The position numbers and the translations under genes are program-made. A stretch of DNA of 64,000 bases from contig CALDLG010000029.1 in the NCBI GenBank assembly GCA_937910785.1, positions 1 through 64,000 of the forward strand, in the 5' to 3' direction. The stretch comes from an uncultured Lachnospiraceae bacterium (GTDB lineage: Bacteria; Bacillota; Clostridia; Lachnospirales; Lachnospiraceae). This document shows, piece after piece, positions 54,071 to 63,289 of the stretch; the first letter of the stretch is position 1, and every line of letters starts with the position of its first letter. Under the pieces are notes generated by a model, which saw nothing but the letters and a program-made list of their open reading frames with translations, ran no database searches and was not told the DNA's origin.

Positions 54071-54132
54071 AGAGTAAAAAAGTGTTATCGCTGGGACAAG
54101 GTTACGTAATCAGATATGAAGGAGGCAGATAA

Positions 54133-56610
54133 ATGCAAAAGAAAGCGATGAAGTTTGATACGGAAATGTTTAAACGAAGTGTGCTTTATAATGTTAAGAC
54201 GCTTTACCGGAAAACACTGGAGGAGGCGACCGATCAGCAGGTCTTTCAGGCGGTATCCTATGCGGTGAAAGACGCGATTGTGGATCAGTGGCTGGCAAGC
54301 CAGAAGGAATATGACAGGCAGGACCCCAAGATGGTATATTATCTGTCGATGGAATTTCTGATGGGACGTGCCCTGGGCAATAACATGATTAACCTTGGAG
54401 CTTATAAGGTATTTCAGGATGCGCTTGCGGAGCTTGGCATCGATATTAATGTGATAGAAGATCAGGAGCCGGATGCGGCGCTTGGAAACGGAGGCCTCGG
54501 CAGACTGGCGGCCTGCTTCCTCGATTCTCTTGCGACGCTTGGATATGCGGCATACGGCTGCGGCATCCGTTATCGTTACGGAATGTTCAAGCAGGAGATA
54601 CGGGACGGTTATCAGATCGAGGCGCCGGATGACTGGTTAAAGGACGGCAATCCGTTCGAACTGCGCAGACCGGAATATACGAAGGAAGTAAAATTCGGCG
54701 GTTATGTCAATGTCTATGTGGATGAAAATGGCAGAAGCAATTTCAGGCAGGAAGGCTATCAGTCGGTACGGGCAATTCCTTATGACATACCGATTGTGGG
54801 CTATGGCAATGGTATCGTCAATACGCTTCGGATCTGGGACGCGGAGCCGGTAGAGTGCTTCCATCTGGATTCCTTTGATAAGGGTGATTACCACAAGGCG
54901 GTAGAGCAGGAGAATCTTGCGAGAAATATTGTAGAAGTGCTCTATCCGAACGATAACCATTATGCAGGCAAGGAACTTCGTTTAAAACAGCAGTATTTCT
55001 TTATTTCCGCATCCGTGCAGGAAGCTGTGGAAAAATATATGCGGAAGCATGACGATATCAGGAAGTTCCATGAGAAAGTAACGTTCCAGCTGAATGATAC
55101 GCATCCGACGGTAGCGATCGCGGAGCTGATGCGTATTCTGATGGACGATTACTATCTGACATGGGAAGAGGCATGGGAGGTTACGACGAAGACCTGTGCC
55201 TATACGAATCATACAATCATGGCAGAAGCGCTTGAGAAATGGCCGATCGAGCTGTTCTCCAGACTGCTTCCCCGCGTATACCAGATCGTGGAAGAGATCA
55301 ACCGCAGATTTGTGGCGCGTATTGAGCAGATGTACCCCGGCAATCAGGAAAAGGTGCGTAAGATGGCGATCATCTACGACGGACAGGTGAAGATGGCTCA
55401 TCTTGCCATCGCGGCAGGCTATTCCGTAAACGGTGTTGCGAGATTACATACGGAAATTTTGAAGAATCAGGAGCTGAAAGACTTCTATGAGATGATGCCG
55501 GAGAAATTCAACAACAAGACGAACGGCATTACCCAGAGAAGATTTTTGCTGCATGGTAATCCGCTTCTTGCGGACTGGGTAACGGCGCATGTGGGTGACG
55601 ACTGGATCACCGATCTGCCGAGGATCAGCAAGCTGAAAATTTATGCGGATGACGAAAAGGCCCAGCAGGAGTTTATGAATATCAAATACCAGAACAAAGT
55701 TCGTCTGGCAAAATATATTCTGGAGCATAACGGCGTACAGGTAGACCCCCGTTCGATTTTCGATGTGCAGGTCAAGAGACTGCATGAGTATAAACGTCAG
55801 TTGTTAAATATTCTGCACGTAATGTATCTGTACAATGAGTTAAAAGAGCATCCGGATATGGATTTCTATCCGAGAACCTTTATTTTCGGTGCGAAGGCGG
55901 CGGCAGGCTACCGGAATGCGAAACTGACCATTAAGCTGATCAATGCGGTGGCGGATGTCATCAATAATGATGCGGCGATCAATGGCAAAATCAAAGTCGT
56001 ATTTATCGAGAATTACCGCGTATCCAATGCGGAAATGATTTTTGCGGCGGCGGATGTATCGGAACAGATTTCCACGGCAAGTAAAGAAGCTTCCGGTACG
56101 GGTAATATGAAGTTTATGTTAAACGGCGCGCTCACGATTGGTACGATGGATGGCGCGAACGTGGAGATTGTGGAAGAGGTCGGAGAAGAGAATGCCTTTA
56201 TCTTCGGTCTGAGCTCCGATGAGGTTATCCGTTATGAAAACTGTGGCGGATACAGCCCGATGGATATTTTCAACAATGATCCCGACATCAGAAAGGTGCT
56301 GATGCAGCTGATTAACGGAACATATTCGAGAAATGATACGGAGCTGTTCAGGACGTTATATAATTCTCTGTTAAATACGCAGAGCACCTCAAAAGCGGAT
56401 ACCTATTTTATACTGAAGGATTTCAAGCCCTACGCGGAAGCGCAGCGGAAGGTGGAAGCGGCTTACCGGGATGAAAAGAGCTGGGCAAGAAGCGCGATCT
56501 TAAACGTGGCGTGCTCCGGTAAGTTTACTTCCGACAGAACCATTCAGGAATATGTGGATGATATCTGGAAGCTTGACAGGGTAGTGATTCCTGAAAAGGC
56601 GGAGAAGTAA
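54133..56610 (+). CDS. glgP: Glycogen/alpha-glucan phosphorylase
   Basis: 825 residues, family length (GT35). It releases glucose 1-phosphate from glycogen using phosphate and pyridoxal phosphate. Motifs: YLSMEFLMGRALGNN, ALGNGGLGRLAACFLDS, GIRYRYGMF, FQLNDTHPTVAI and the cofactor-lysine signature EASGTGNMKFMLNG with DGANVEI. AAGGAGG lies 7 nt before the ATG. It stands alone between the repeat modules and its own terminator, away from glgC-glgD at 28 kb. Confidence 0.97.
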   Translation: MQKKAMKFDTEMFKRSVLYNVKTLYRKTLEEATDQQVFQAVSYAVKDAIVDQWLASQKEYDRQDPKMVYYLSMEFLMGRALGNNMINLGAYKVFQDALAELGIDINVIEDQEPDAALGNGGLGRLAACFLDSLATLGYAAYGCGIRYRYGMFKQEIRDGYQIEAPDDWLKDGNPFELRRPEYTKEVKFGGYVNVYVDENGRSNFRQEGYQSVRAIPYDIPIVGYGNGIVNTLRIWDAEPVECFHLDSFDKGDYHKAVEQENLARNIVEVLYPNDNHYAGKELRLKQQYFFISASVQEAVEKYMRKHDDIRKFHEKVTFQLNDTHPTVAIAELMRILMDDYYLTWEEAWEVTTKTCAYTNHTIMAEALEKWPIELFSRLLPRVYQIVEEINRRFVARIEQMYPGNQEKVRKMAIIYDGQVKMAHLAIAAGYSVNGVARLHTEILKNQELKDFYEMMPEKFNNKTNGITQRRFLLHGNPLLADWVTAHVGDDWITDLPRISKLKIYADDEKAQQEFMNIKYQNKVRLAKYILEHNGVQVDPRSIFDVQVKRLHEYKRQLLNILHVMYLYNELKEHPDMDFYPRTFIFGAKAAAGYRNAKLTIKLINAVADVINNDAAINGKIKVVFIENYRVSNAEMIFAAADVSEQISTASKEASGTGNMKFMLNGALTIGTMDGANVEIVEEVGEENAFIFGLSSDEVIRYENCGGYSPMDIFNNDPDIRKVLMQLINGTYSRNDTELFRTLYNSLLNTQSTSKADTYFILKDFKPYAEAQRKVEAAYRDEKSWARSAILNVACSGKFTSDRTIQEYVDDIWKLDRVVIPEKAEK

Positions 56611-56660
56611 ACGGCCGCGGCAAATGGAAATTTGAAAAACAGAACAGGAAATACGATAAG

Positions 56661-56692
56661 AAGAGACTGTTGTTCGGACAGTCTCTTTTTTT
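56661..56692 (+). terminator. Terminator of glgP
   Basis: A perfect 10-bp stem (56661-56670 with 56678-56687) with a 7-nt loop and seven T. Confidence 0.9.
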
Positions 56693-56737
56693 CTGCAGGC
56701 AGCGGCACAAAAAGTCCGGAAACTGGCCATAAATATC

Positions 56738-56760
56738 ATGTGCGCAACAAAAGTTGCACA
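56738..56760. promoter_or_regulatory. Operator-like repeat, copy 1, upstream of the sugar ABC operon
   Basis: ATGTGCGCAAC, then AAAA, then GTTGCACA forms a near-palindrome (GCAAC/GTTGC with TGTGC/ACA flanks). A second, very similar copy lies at 56901-56924. Confidence 0.5.
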
Positions 56761-56808
56761 AAAAAGCGTCAAAATTGTTTATCCTTCACAACAGATTTTG
56801 GCGTTTTT
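56761..56808 (+). other. A/T-flanked hairpin in the glgP-sugar ABC gap
   Basis: AAAAAGCGTCAAAAT (56761-56775) pairs with ATTTTGGCGTTTTT (56795-56808) with one bulge and one G-T pair. It could act as a second terminator before the sugar operon. The rest of the ~360-bp gap, to 56900, is AT-rich with a possible -10 TATAAT at 56847-56852 but no convincing -35. Confidence 0.5.
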
Positions 56809-56900
56809 CTAAGCGGCGGTCAATAGTTTTTGTGCACTATTTTAATTATAATAATTTTATAAAAAATATTTTATTTATATTAACAAAAAAGAAAGAATTG

Positions 56901-56924
56901 ATGTGCGCAATTCAAAGTTGCTCA
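56901..56924. promoter_or_regulatory. Operator-like repeat, copy 2, just upstream of the sugar ABC operon
   Basis: ATGTGCGCAA, TTCAAA, GTTGCTCA resembles copy 1 at 56738 in both halves. The two flank the AT-rich probable promoter region 163 bp apart, as operator pairs for LacI-type looping do; a LacI-type gene ends this cluster. Confidence 0.5.
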
Positions 56925-56970
56925 AAGTTAAAAGGGAGCAGCGCAAAGATTCGGGAAGGGAGAAGGTTTT

Positions 56971-57915
56971 ATGAAAAAGAAAACGGAAACGAAGCGGTAT
57001 AAAACGCCGTTTCTAAAGACAGTCAAAAAGCACTGGATGCTGCTTCTGATGTTGTCACCGGCACTGATCTATGTCATTCTGTTCAATTACATACCGATGA
57101 CCGGCATCGTACTGGCATTCAAGAAATACCAGTATGCGGGAGGTATTTACGGTTCCCCCTGGAATGGACTGAGCAACTTTAAAGCCCTTTTGATTTCAGG
57201 AAAGCTCGGACAGGTAACGCGTAATACGCTTCTTTATAACATCGCTTTTATTTTTCTGGGAGTAGTGTGTGAAATGGGAAGCGCCATTTTGTTAAACGAG
57301 CTGATGAACAAATATTTCAAGAAAATTGCGCAGTCATTTATGTTTTTGCCCTATTTTATCAGCTGGGTAGTTGCGGGCGCGATCATGTACAATATTTTCA
57401 ATTATGAAAGAGGTGTGTTCAACCACATTCTGACATGGCTCGGCATGAATCCTTTCGATCTCTATAATACGCCGGGTGCATGGCCTCCGGTACTGATTTT
57501 CTTAAAGCTCTGGAAGGGAACGGGATATGGCTCCGTCGTCTATCTGGCAGCGATTACGGGACTGGATCAGGAAATGTTCGAGGCAGCGGCAATCGATGGC
57601 GCTAACGCATGGCAGAGAATCCGTTATCTGACCATTCCTTCCCTGAAACCAACCATGATGATCATGGTGCTGCTCGCGATCGGAAATATTTTCCGCGGCG
57701 ACTTCGGATTGTTCTATCAGACCGTAAAGAGCAGCGCACTTTTACAGCCGATGACGGATATTATCGATACGTATGTATTCCGTCTGTTGATTGATACGGG
57801 TGATATCGGCGTATCCGCGGCAGCGGGTCTTTACCAGTCGATCCTGTGTCTGATCACGATTACACTCTGTAATAAGCTGGTGAAAAGAGTCAATCCGGAC
57901 TACGCATTATATTAA
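56971..57915 (+). CDS. Carbohydrate ABC transporter permease, LplB type
   Basis: 314 residues, six membrane helices after a basic tail. The first part (LMLSPALIYVILFNYIPMTG and IVLAFKKYQ) and the loop EAAAIDGANAWQRIRYLTIPSLKP are typical of LplB-like CUT1 permeases that import oligosaccharides. GGGAGAAGG lies upstream of the ATG. It is the first gene of a permease-permease-binding protein-GH2-LacI cluster without its own ATPase, so it presumably uses a shared MsmK-type ATPase encoded elsewhere. Confidence 0.93.
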   Translation: MKKKTETKRYKTPFLKTVKKHWMLLLMLSPALIYVILFNYIPMTGIVLAFKKYQYAGGIYGSPWNGLSNFKALLISGKLGQVTRNTLLYNIAFIFLGVVCEMGSAILLNELMNKYFKKIAQSFMFLPYFISWVVAGAIMYNIFNYERGVFNHILTWLGMNPFDLYNTPGAWPPVLIFLKLWKGTGYGSVVYLAAITGLDQEMFEAAAIDGANAWQRIRYLTIPSLKPTMMIMVLLAIGNIFRGDFGLFYQTVKSSALLQPMTDIIDTYVFRLLIDTGDIGVSAAAGLYQSILCLITITLCNKLVKRVNPDYALY

Positions 57916-57929
57916 GGGAGGTGGATATT

Positions 57930-58838
57930 GTGTCCAAAGTTATGATAAAGCAGAAACGTCACATGAGCAAAGACGTGCTTTCGGTCAATATTGTGGGATA
58001 TGTGGTAATCGGTATTTTTGCACTGCTCTGTCTTATGCCGTTCTATCTGATCATCGTGGCTTCCTTTACGGATGAGGCTTCCCTGATTCGGAACGGATAT
58101 CCGCTCATTCCGACGGATGTCAGCATTCAGAGCTACCTGTTATGTCTGAAGAATCCGGTGGCGATTCTGAAAGCCTATGGGACGACGATTGGAATTACGG
58201 TCGTGGGAACTTTTCTGTCGGTGCTGCTTGCAACGATGACGGGCTATGTGCTGTCGCGTCAGGATTTTCCATGGAGAAATAAATTTTCCTTTTTCTTCTT
58301 CTTTACGACGCTGTTCAGCGGCGGTCTGGTGCCCTGGTATATGATGTGCGTGCGGTACCTGAATTTTAAGAATTCTTACATAGCGATTATTCTGCCGCTG
58401 ATGTTTTCGGTATGGAATATGATCATCGCGAAGTCCTTTATGATGGGCATTCCAAGTGCGCTGACGGAGTCTGCAAAGATTGACGGCGCCAATGATTTCG
58501 TCATCTATGTGAAGCTGATTCTTCCGTTAAGCAAGCCCCTGATCGCGACACTGAGTCTGTTCTCGGCGTTGGCTTACTGGAATGACTGGTATAACTGTAT
58601 GCTGTTCATAACCGATGAAAACAAGTTCATGCTGCAATATTATCTGCAGAGAATACTGGGCAGCGCGGAGGCGATGAGAATTGTCGCGGAAAAATCCGGC
58701 ATGGCGCTTCCGACGATCCCGCTGGAAAGTATGAAGATGGCGATGACCGTTATCGCAACCGGGCCAATCGTTCTGCTGTATCCGTTCGTACAGCGCTATT
58801 TTGTAAAGGGTCTTACGATCGGGGCTGTGAAAGGCTGA
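57930..58838 (+). CDS. Carbohydrate ABC transporter permease, YtcP type
   Basis: 302 residues, six membrane helices. The motif ESAKIDGANDFVIYVKLILPLSKP is the ATPase-contact loop, and the end VQRYFVKGLTIGAVKG is highly typical of YtcP/AraQ-like permeases. The GTG at 57930 is 8 nt after GGGAGG; an earlier GTG at 57921 overlaps that site. It partners the LplB-type permease 15 bp upstream. Confidence 0.93.
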   Translation: MSKVMIKQKRHMSKDVLSVNIVGYVVIGIFALLCLMPFYLIIVASFTDEASLIRNGYPLIPTDVSIQSYLLCLKNPVAILKAYGTTIGITVVGTFLSVLLATMTGYVLSRQDFPWRNKFSFFFFFTTLFSGGLVPWYMMCVRYLNFKNSYIAIILPLMFSVWNMIIAKSFMMGIPSALTESAKIDGANDFVIYVKLILPLSKPLIATLSLFSALAYWNDWYNCMLFITDENKFMLQYYLQRILGSAEAMRIVAEKSGMALPTIPLESMKMAMTVIATGPIVLLYPFVQRYFVKGLTIGAVKG

Positions 58839-58936
58839 AAAAGGAAGAGCCTTTTGTCCTGTGGGGCATGAAGGCATACGGAAATGAAAATGGAAATAAG
58901 TATATCACTAAAATAATACAAAAAAGGAGAGAAACT

Positions 58937-60619
58937 ATGAAAAAGAAAAAAATTCTGTCACTTACTTTGGCAACATGTCTCGCCATGTCTGCGCTCACCG
59001 GCTGTGGCGGGGGAGATTCCGGTTCTGCGGATAAGACGCCTGACAGTTCTTCGGGCAGCGCGTCAGACAGCAGTTCTTCAGGAAGCGCTGACAACACGAC
59101 GGCTTCTTCAGGCGACAGCGCGCCGGCGGTTTCACTGGACAGCCTTCCGGCAGCGGTAGGAGAGGGAACAATTGTGGCATCTCCCGATTTCTATGCGTCA
59201 ACGGATTTGAGCGATCCTTACACCGTAAATATGTATCTGATCGGTGATACGCCGAATGACTGGGATAAGGTTCTTGGAATGGTAAATGAATATCTTGAGC
59301 CGTATAATACGGATCTTGCGGTTACGTTTATGAGCTGGAGTGATTATCAGACGATGTATTCCCTCGTGCTTGCAGGCGGTGAACAGGTAGACCTGATCTT
59401 TACGGCACCCTGGTGTTATATGTATACCGAGGCAGCAAAAGGTTCCTTCTATGAGCTTTCGGACGATTTCATCGCAAATTATATGCCGCTTGCGAACAAA
59501 TATCAGGATAAGGAAAGCTGGAGCGAGACGACGCTTTCCGGTAAAACGATCGCAGTGCCGTCCAACGTAGCGGCTGCGATGGGAAAGATCGTGGCAATCC
59601 GTCAGGATCTTGCTGACAAACACGGCATCGGCGAATTAAAGACATGGGATGATTATATGAATTTCATGATCACAATGGGTGAGAAGGAAACGCCGGAAAG
59701 CGGTATTTACGGCCTTGCATCTTCCGTAGATAACAATGAGCTCTGGGATGTATACCGCCAGCAGTATGACACCTTCCTGGCATTGGACAGCGATTATTTC
59801 GATATGATCTATTCATGGGACGGCGACCTTCCGACTGCGGATGAAATTACGATGACATATGAGACGGACTGGTTCCGCGAATATGCGAAGGATATGAAGA
59901 CACTGGCGGATGCCGGCTGCTGGAGCCGCAGCGCATTGACCAATACCGTAACGGATGATGATGCATTCGGCGCGCTGCAGGGAGCATCCATCGCATGGAA
60001 CGGTTCCGTAATTACCTATGTAAAACAGGCAGAGCAGAGCGAAGGCGTTCAGTGTGCTCTTTATGACCTGACAACGGATCACTTTGTAGGATGTGAGGCA
60101 TTTTCCAACAACGATATGGCGATCGCGGCAGGTTCCAAGAACCCGGAGCGTGCGGCAATGGTGCTCGATCTGATCAAATTCGACACTTATCTGAACAGAC
60201 TGTTGATTCTCGGTGTGGAGGGCGAGCATTACAGCATTGACGATCAGGGATACTATACGGAACTGGAGAAATCCACTGATTATGCCGCGTATGCGATTTC
60301 CGCTTCCTGGGCAATCAAAAATTCCGATCTGCATGAAGCAGGAGCAGATCCCCGTATGCAGGCAATTTCCGACGGCTGGGGTGAGAGAGTGGAGAACAAT
60401 CCGACAATTACCTTCGTATTCGATACAACGCCTGTAGATTCTTATCTGGCGGCCGTAAAAGTGGTATTGGATGACTATGTTCCCATGCTGGAGCTCGGAC
60501 TCGTAGATGATGTTGACAAGACACTGGATGAGATGATTCAGAAATGTTATGATTCCGGTTTGCAGAATGTAAAGGATGAGTTCAATACTCAGTACGAAGC
60601 ATGGTATGCGACCCGTTGA
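58937..60619 (+). CDS. Carbohydrate ABC transporter substrate-binding lipoprotein
   Basis: 560 residues. Signal peptide MKKKKILSLTLATCLAMSAL ending in the lipobox LTGC, a Ser/Gly/Asp-rich spacer of ~45 residues, then a family 1-type binding domain of the large LipO/YtcQ class (VNMYLIGDTPNDWDKVLGMVN, VDLIFTAPWCYMYTEAAKGS, a late YLAAVKVVLDDY). These partner LplB/YtcP permeases. ATG at 58937 is 7 nt after AAGGAGA. A terminator follows, making it likely the most abundant product of the operon. Confidence 0.93.
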   Translation: MKKKKILSLTLATCLAMSALTGCGGGDSGSADKTPDSSSGSASDSSSSGSADNTTASSGDSAPAVSLDSLPAAVGEGTIVASPDFYASTDLSDPYTVNMYLIGDTPNDWDKVLGMVNEYLEPYNTDLAVTFMSWSDYQTMYSLVLAGGEQVDLIFTAPWCYMYTEAAKGSFYELSDDFIANYMPLANKYQDKESWSETTLSGKTIAVPSNVAAAMGKIVAIRQDLADKHGIGELKTWDDYMNFMITMGEKETPESGIYGLASSVDNNELWDVYRQQYDTFLALDSDYFDMIYSWDGDLPTADEITMTYETDWFREYAKDMKTLADAGCWSRSALTNTVTDDDAFGALQGASIAWNGSVITYVKQAEQSEGVQCALYDLTTDHFVGCEAFSNNDMAIAAGSKNPERAAMVLDLIKFDTYLNRLLILGVEGEHYSIDDQGYYTELEKSTDYAAYAISASWAIKNSDLHEAGADPRMQAISDGWGERVENNPTITFVFDTTPVDSYLAAVKVVLDDYVPMLELGLVDDVDKTLDEMIQKCYDSGLQNVKDEFNTQYEAWYATR

Positions 60620-60692
60620 CGATCCATCTGCGGAATAATCGACAGACCGCTTCATGCACATTGAAGTGATATCGTTTCAGAATGTAAGAAAG

Positions 60693-60742
60693 AAGGGCTG
60701 CCGCCCACTGGATATTTCGGCCGGTGCGGTAGCCCTTTTTTT
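60693..60742 (+). terminator. Terminator (probably partial) after the sugar-binding protein gene
   Basis: A 12-bp stem (60693-60704 with 60726-60737, one G-T pair) and seven T. Only ~45 bp separate it from the next gene and no promoter is visible, so some read-through into the GH2 gene is likely. Confidence 0.8.
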
Positions 60743-60786
60743 AAAAATCGGGAATCTTGCCGGATAAGGAAAGGATATTGTTACGG

Positions 60787-63261
60787 ATGAAAACATATTT
60801 GTGTGGAAAAGAACCGCGATGCATGGAATGTTTTGACTTTGAATGGTATTTTTATCACGGGGAAAAGGAGCCTCTTCCCGGAGCGCATGATCTGGAAGGC
60901 TTCCGGAAAGTACAGCTTCCCCATGACTGGAGTCTTTCTTACCCGTTCGATGAGAATGCATCCTCCTGCGGCTCCGGCGGCTATGTGGAGACAGGCGTCG
61001 GCTGGTATCGAAAGCTGTTTAAGACAGCCGGAGACATTGCGGCGGGGGAGAAAATCTGTCTGAAGTTTGACGGCGTATATATGCTGGCCGACGTATGGGT
61101 AAACGGCCGTAAGGCTGGGCGGCATGTTTATGGCTATACCCCCTTTGAGTGGGATATTACGAAGCTGCTTCGAAACGGTGAAGAGAACGTGGTGGACGTG
61201 AAGGTGGACAATTCCGCCCAGCCGGCTTCCAGATGGTATTCCGGTTCCGGCATCACGAGGGACGTATGGCTGTACCGGGTAAAGGAAGCGCATATTCTGC
61301 CTTATGGGGTATGGGTAAGACAGCCGGAGGTATCCCCGGAGCGGGCGAAGCTGCGGATTGAGACGAGATTTTCCATACCTGGCATCAGGGCGGATGAGGA
61401 CATACCGGCAGTGAAAATCTTTTGGGTGGAGACAGAGATTCGTTCGCCGCAGGGCGGTTTATGCGCTGTGGAGAGAAAAGAGGCCGAATGGGAGGCTCCA
61501 TCCGAAGCCGCGCCGGATGGCAGGGGGGAAGCGGCGGTCCGGCAGGATTTTTCCATCGAGTCTCCCATGCTGTGGGATACGGAGCATCCGTTTCTGTATG
61601 AAGTGATTACGAGACTTTACATGGGAGATATGCTGTCGGATGAAGTGCACACCCGTACCGGCCTGCGAAGCGCGGTTTTTCATAAAGATCAGGGTTTCCT
61701 GCTGAATGGAAGGCAGTGCAAGCTGAACGGCGTCTGCCTGCATCATGACGGGGGATGTGCGGGTGCGGCGGTTCCGGCCGAAGTATGGGAGAGGCGCCTG
61801 TTCAAATTAAAAGAAATGGGGGCCAATGCCGTACGGATGGCTCATAATCCGCCGGATCCGGCGCTGTTAGATTTGTGCGACAGGACAGGCTTTCTTGTCA
61901 TGGATGAGGCATTCGATGAATGGAAGATTCTCAAAGGAAAGGAATTTGGAAGCAATACGCATGAGAGCAGGGGATATTCGGAGTGGTTTCATGACTGCCA
62001 TGAAGAAGATCTGCGGACAATGCTTCTGCGGGACAGAAATCATCCCTGTATCGTGATCTGGAGTATCGGAAACGAGGTGCCGGATCAGCAGAGTGATCAG
62101 GGGTATCTTACGGCGAGACATCTTAAAGAGATCTGCAGGGAACTGGACCCGGACCGTCCTGTTACGCAGGCCAATGATCAGATCTGCTCGGAACCTTTTC
62201 CGGCGAAAGAGAGTTTTCTGAAAGAACTGGATGTGGTGGGATATAACTATGTTGGCAGATGGCGGAATCGCGCGGAGACCTTTTATGATGAAGACAGGCG
62301 GGCTTATCCGGACTGGTGTATGACGGGGACGGAAAATGGCGGAACGGGCGGCATCCGGGGAGAATACCCGATGGAAATGTCAGAGAAAGAGGGCTGGTGG
62401 AGACGGCCTTATTACAGCGCTCCGGTGGAAAGCGGAAGACTCCTGCGTTATACCATGTCCCACGATTATGTGGCCGGCGATTTTATGTGGACGGGGATAG
62501 ACTATCTGGGAGAGGCGCATTGGCCGGAGCGCTCCTCCAGTGCGGGGGTGTTGGATACATGCGGCTTTGAAAAGGACGGATACTATTTCTATCAGAGCAT
62601 CTGGAAACGGGAGAAGCCCATGGTACATCTGCTTCCTCACTGGAATCTGGAGATCGAAGAAGGAACCATACTGCCCGTATTATGTTATACGAGCTGTGAC
62701 TGTGTAGAATTATTCCTGAATGGGAAATCTTATGGTAAGAAGGCTTATGCCTATCCGAATTACGGGATGACGGAAGAATACGGGCATTTTGAGAAAATGC
62801 CGATGGCTGTGAGCACGGGCGATCTGTTTTTATGCTGGGATGTACCCTATGAACCGGGCTGTATTGAGGCGGTTGGTTACCGCAACGGAGAGGAAGCGGC
62901 ACGCTGTAGTATGAGAACGGCGGGGAAGCCGGAGGAGATACGGTTATCCTGTTATCAGGACAGACTTGCGGCGGACGGCAGAAGCGCCGCGCAGATCGAA
63001 GTATCGATTGTCGACAGGGAAGGTAATTTCTGTCCGCAGGCAGACTGTGACGTGACATTTACGGTGGAAGGACCGGCTTTCTTAACCGGTGTGGATAACG
63101 GAAATCCCAGATGCCATGAAAGCATGAAAGGGAATCATATTTCCGCTTTTCATGGGAAGGCTTTTGCGCTGCTTCGGTCGGATGGGGAAGCGGGGATCTG
63201 CGTGATCAGGGCATCGGCTGTGGGGGTGAAAGAAAACACTGTTGAAATCCGATTTGAATAA
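60787..63261 (+). CDS. Glycoside hydrolase family 2 enzyme (beta-galactosidase-like)
   Basis: About 824 residues, no signal peptide. Order: jelly-roll sugar-binding domain (VQLPHDWSLSYPF, GVGWYRKLF, DVWVNGRKAG), Ig-like domain, catalytic barrel (HHDGGCAGAAVP, RMAHNPPDPALLDLCD), acid/base Glu in WSIGNEVPD and nucleophile Glu in MTGTENGG, then two C-terminal beta domains, the last Ig-like (VSIVDREGNFCPQADCDVTF). The sugar linkage is not decidable: beta-galactosidase, beta-glucuronidase and beta-mannosidase relatives share this form. It would act on oligosaccharides imported by the upstream transporter. The start is uncertain (TTG at 60757 or ATG at 60823 are options). Confidence 0.9.
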   Translation: MKTYLCGKEPRCMECFDFEWYFYHGEKEPLPGAHDLEGFRKVQLPHDWSLSYPFDENASSCGSGGYVETGVGWYRKLFKTAGDIAAGEKICLKFDGVYMLADVWVNGRKAGRHVYGYTPFEWDITKLLRNGEENVVDVKVDNSAQPASRWYSGSGITRDVWLYRVKEAHILPYGVWVRQPEVSPERAKLRIETRFSIPGIRADEDIPAVKIFWVETEIRSPQGGLCAVERKEAEWEAPSEAAPDGRGEAAVRQDFSIESPMLWDTEHPFLYEVITRLYMGDMLSDEVHTRTGLRSAVFHKDQGFLLNGRQCKLNGVCLHHDGGCAGAAVPAEVWERRLFKLKEMGANAVRMAHNPPDPALLDLCDRTGFLVMDEAFDEWKILKGKEFGSNTHESRGYSEWFHDCHEEDLRTMLLRDRNHPCIVIWSIGNEVPDQQSDQGYLTARHLKEICRELDPDRPVTQANDQICSEPFPAKESFLKELDVVGYNYVGRWRNRAETFYDEDRRAYPDWCMTGTENGGTGGIRGEYPMEMSEKEGWWRRPYYSAPVESGRLLRYTMSHDYVAGDFMWTGIDYLGEAHWPERSSSAGVLDTCGFEKDGYYFYQSIWKREKPMVHLLPHWNLEIEEGTILPVLCYTSCDCVELFLNGKSYGKKAYAYPNYGMTEEYGHFEKMPMAVSTGDLFLCWDVPYEPGCIEAVGYRNGEEAARCSMRTAGKPEEIRLSCYQDRLAADGRSAAQIEVSIVDREGNFCPQADCDVTFTVEGPAFLTGVDNGNPRCHESMKGNHISAFHGKAFALLRSDGEAGICVIRASAVGVKENTVEIRFE

Positions 63262-63289
63262 GGAACTTTCAGGAGAGGAGGTAAAGAGC

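Noticed and set aside
56908..57002. Short ORF overlapping the LplB-type permease start
   Set aside because: It has no convincing ribosome site and lies over the operator-like repeat and the permease start; likely chance.
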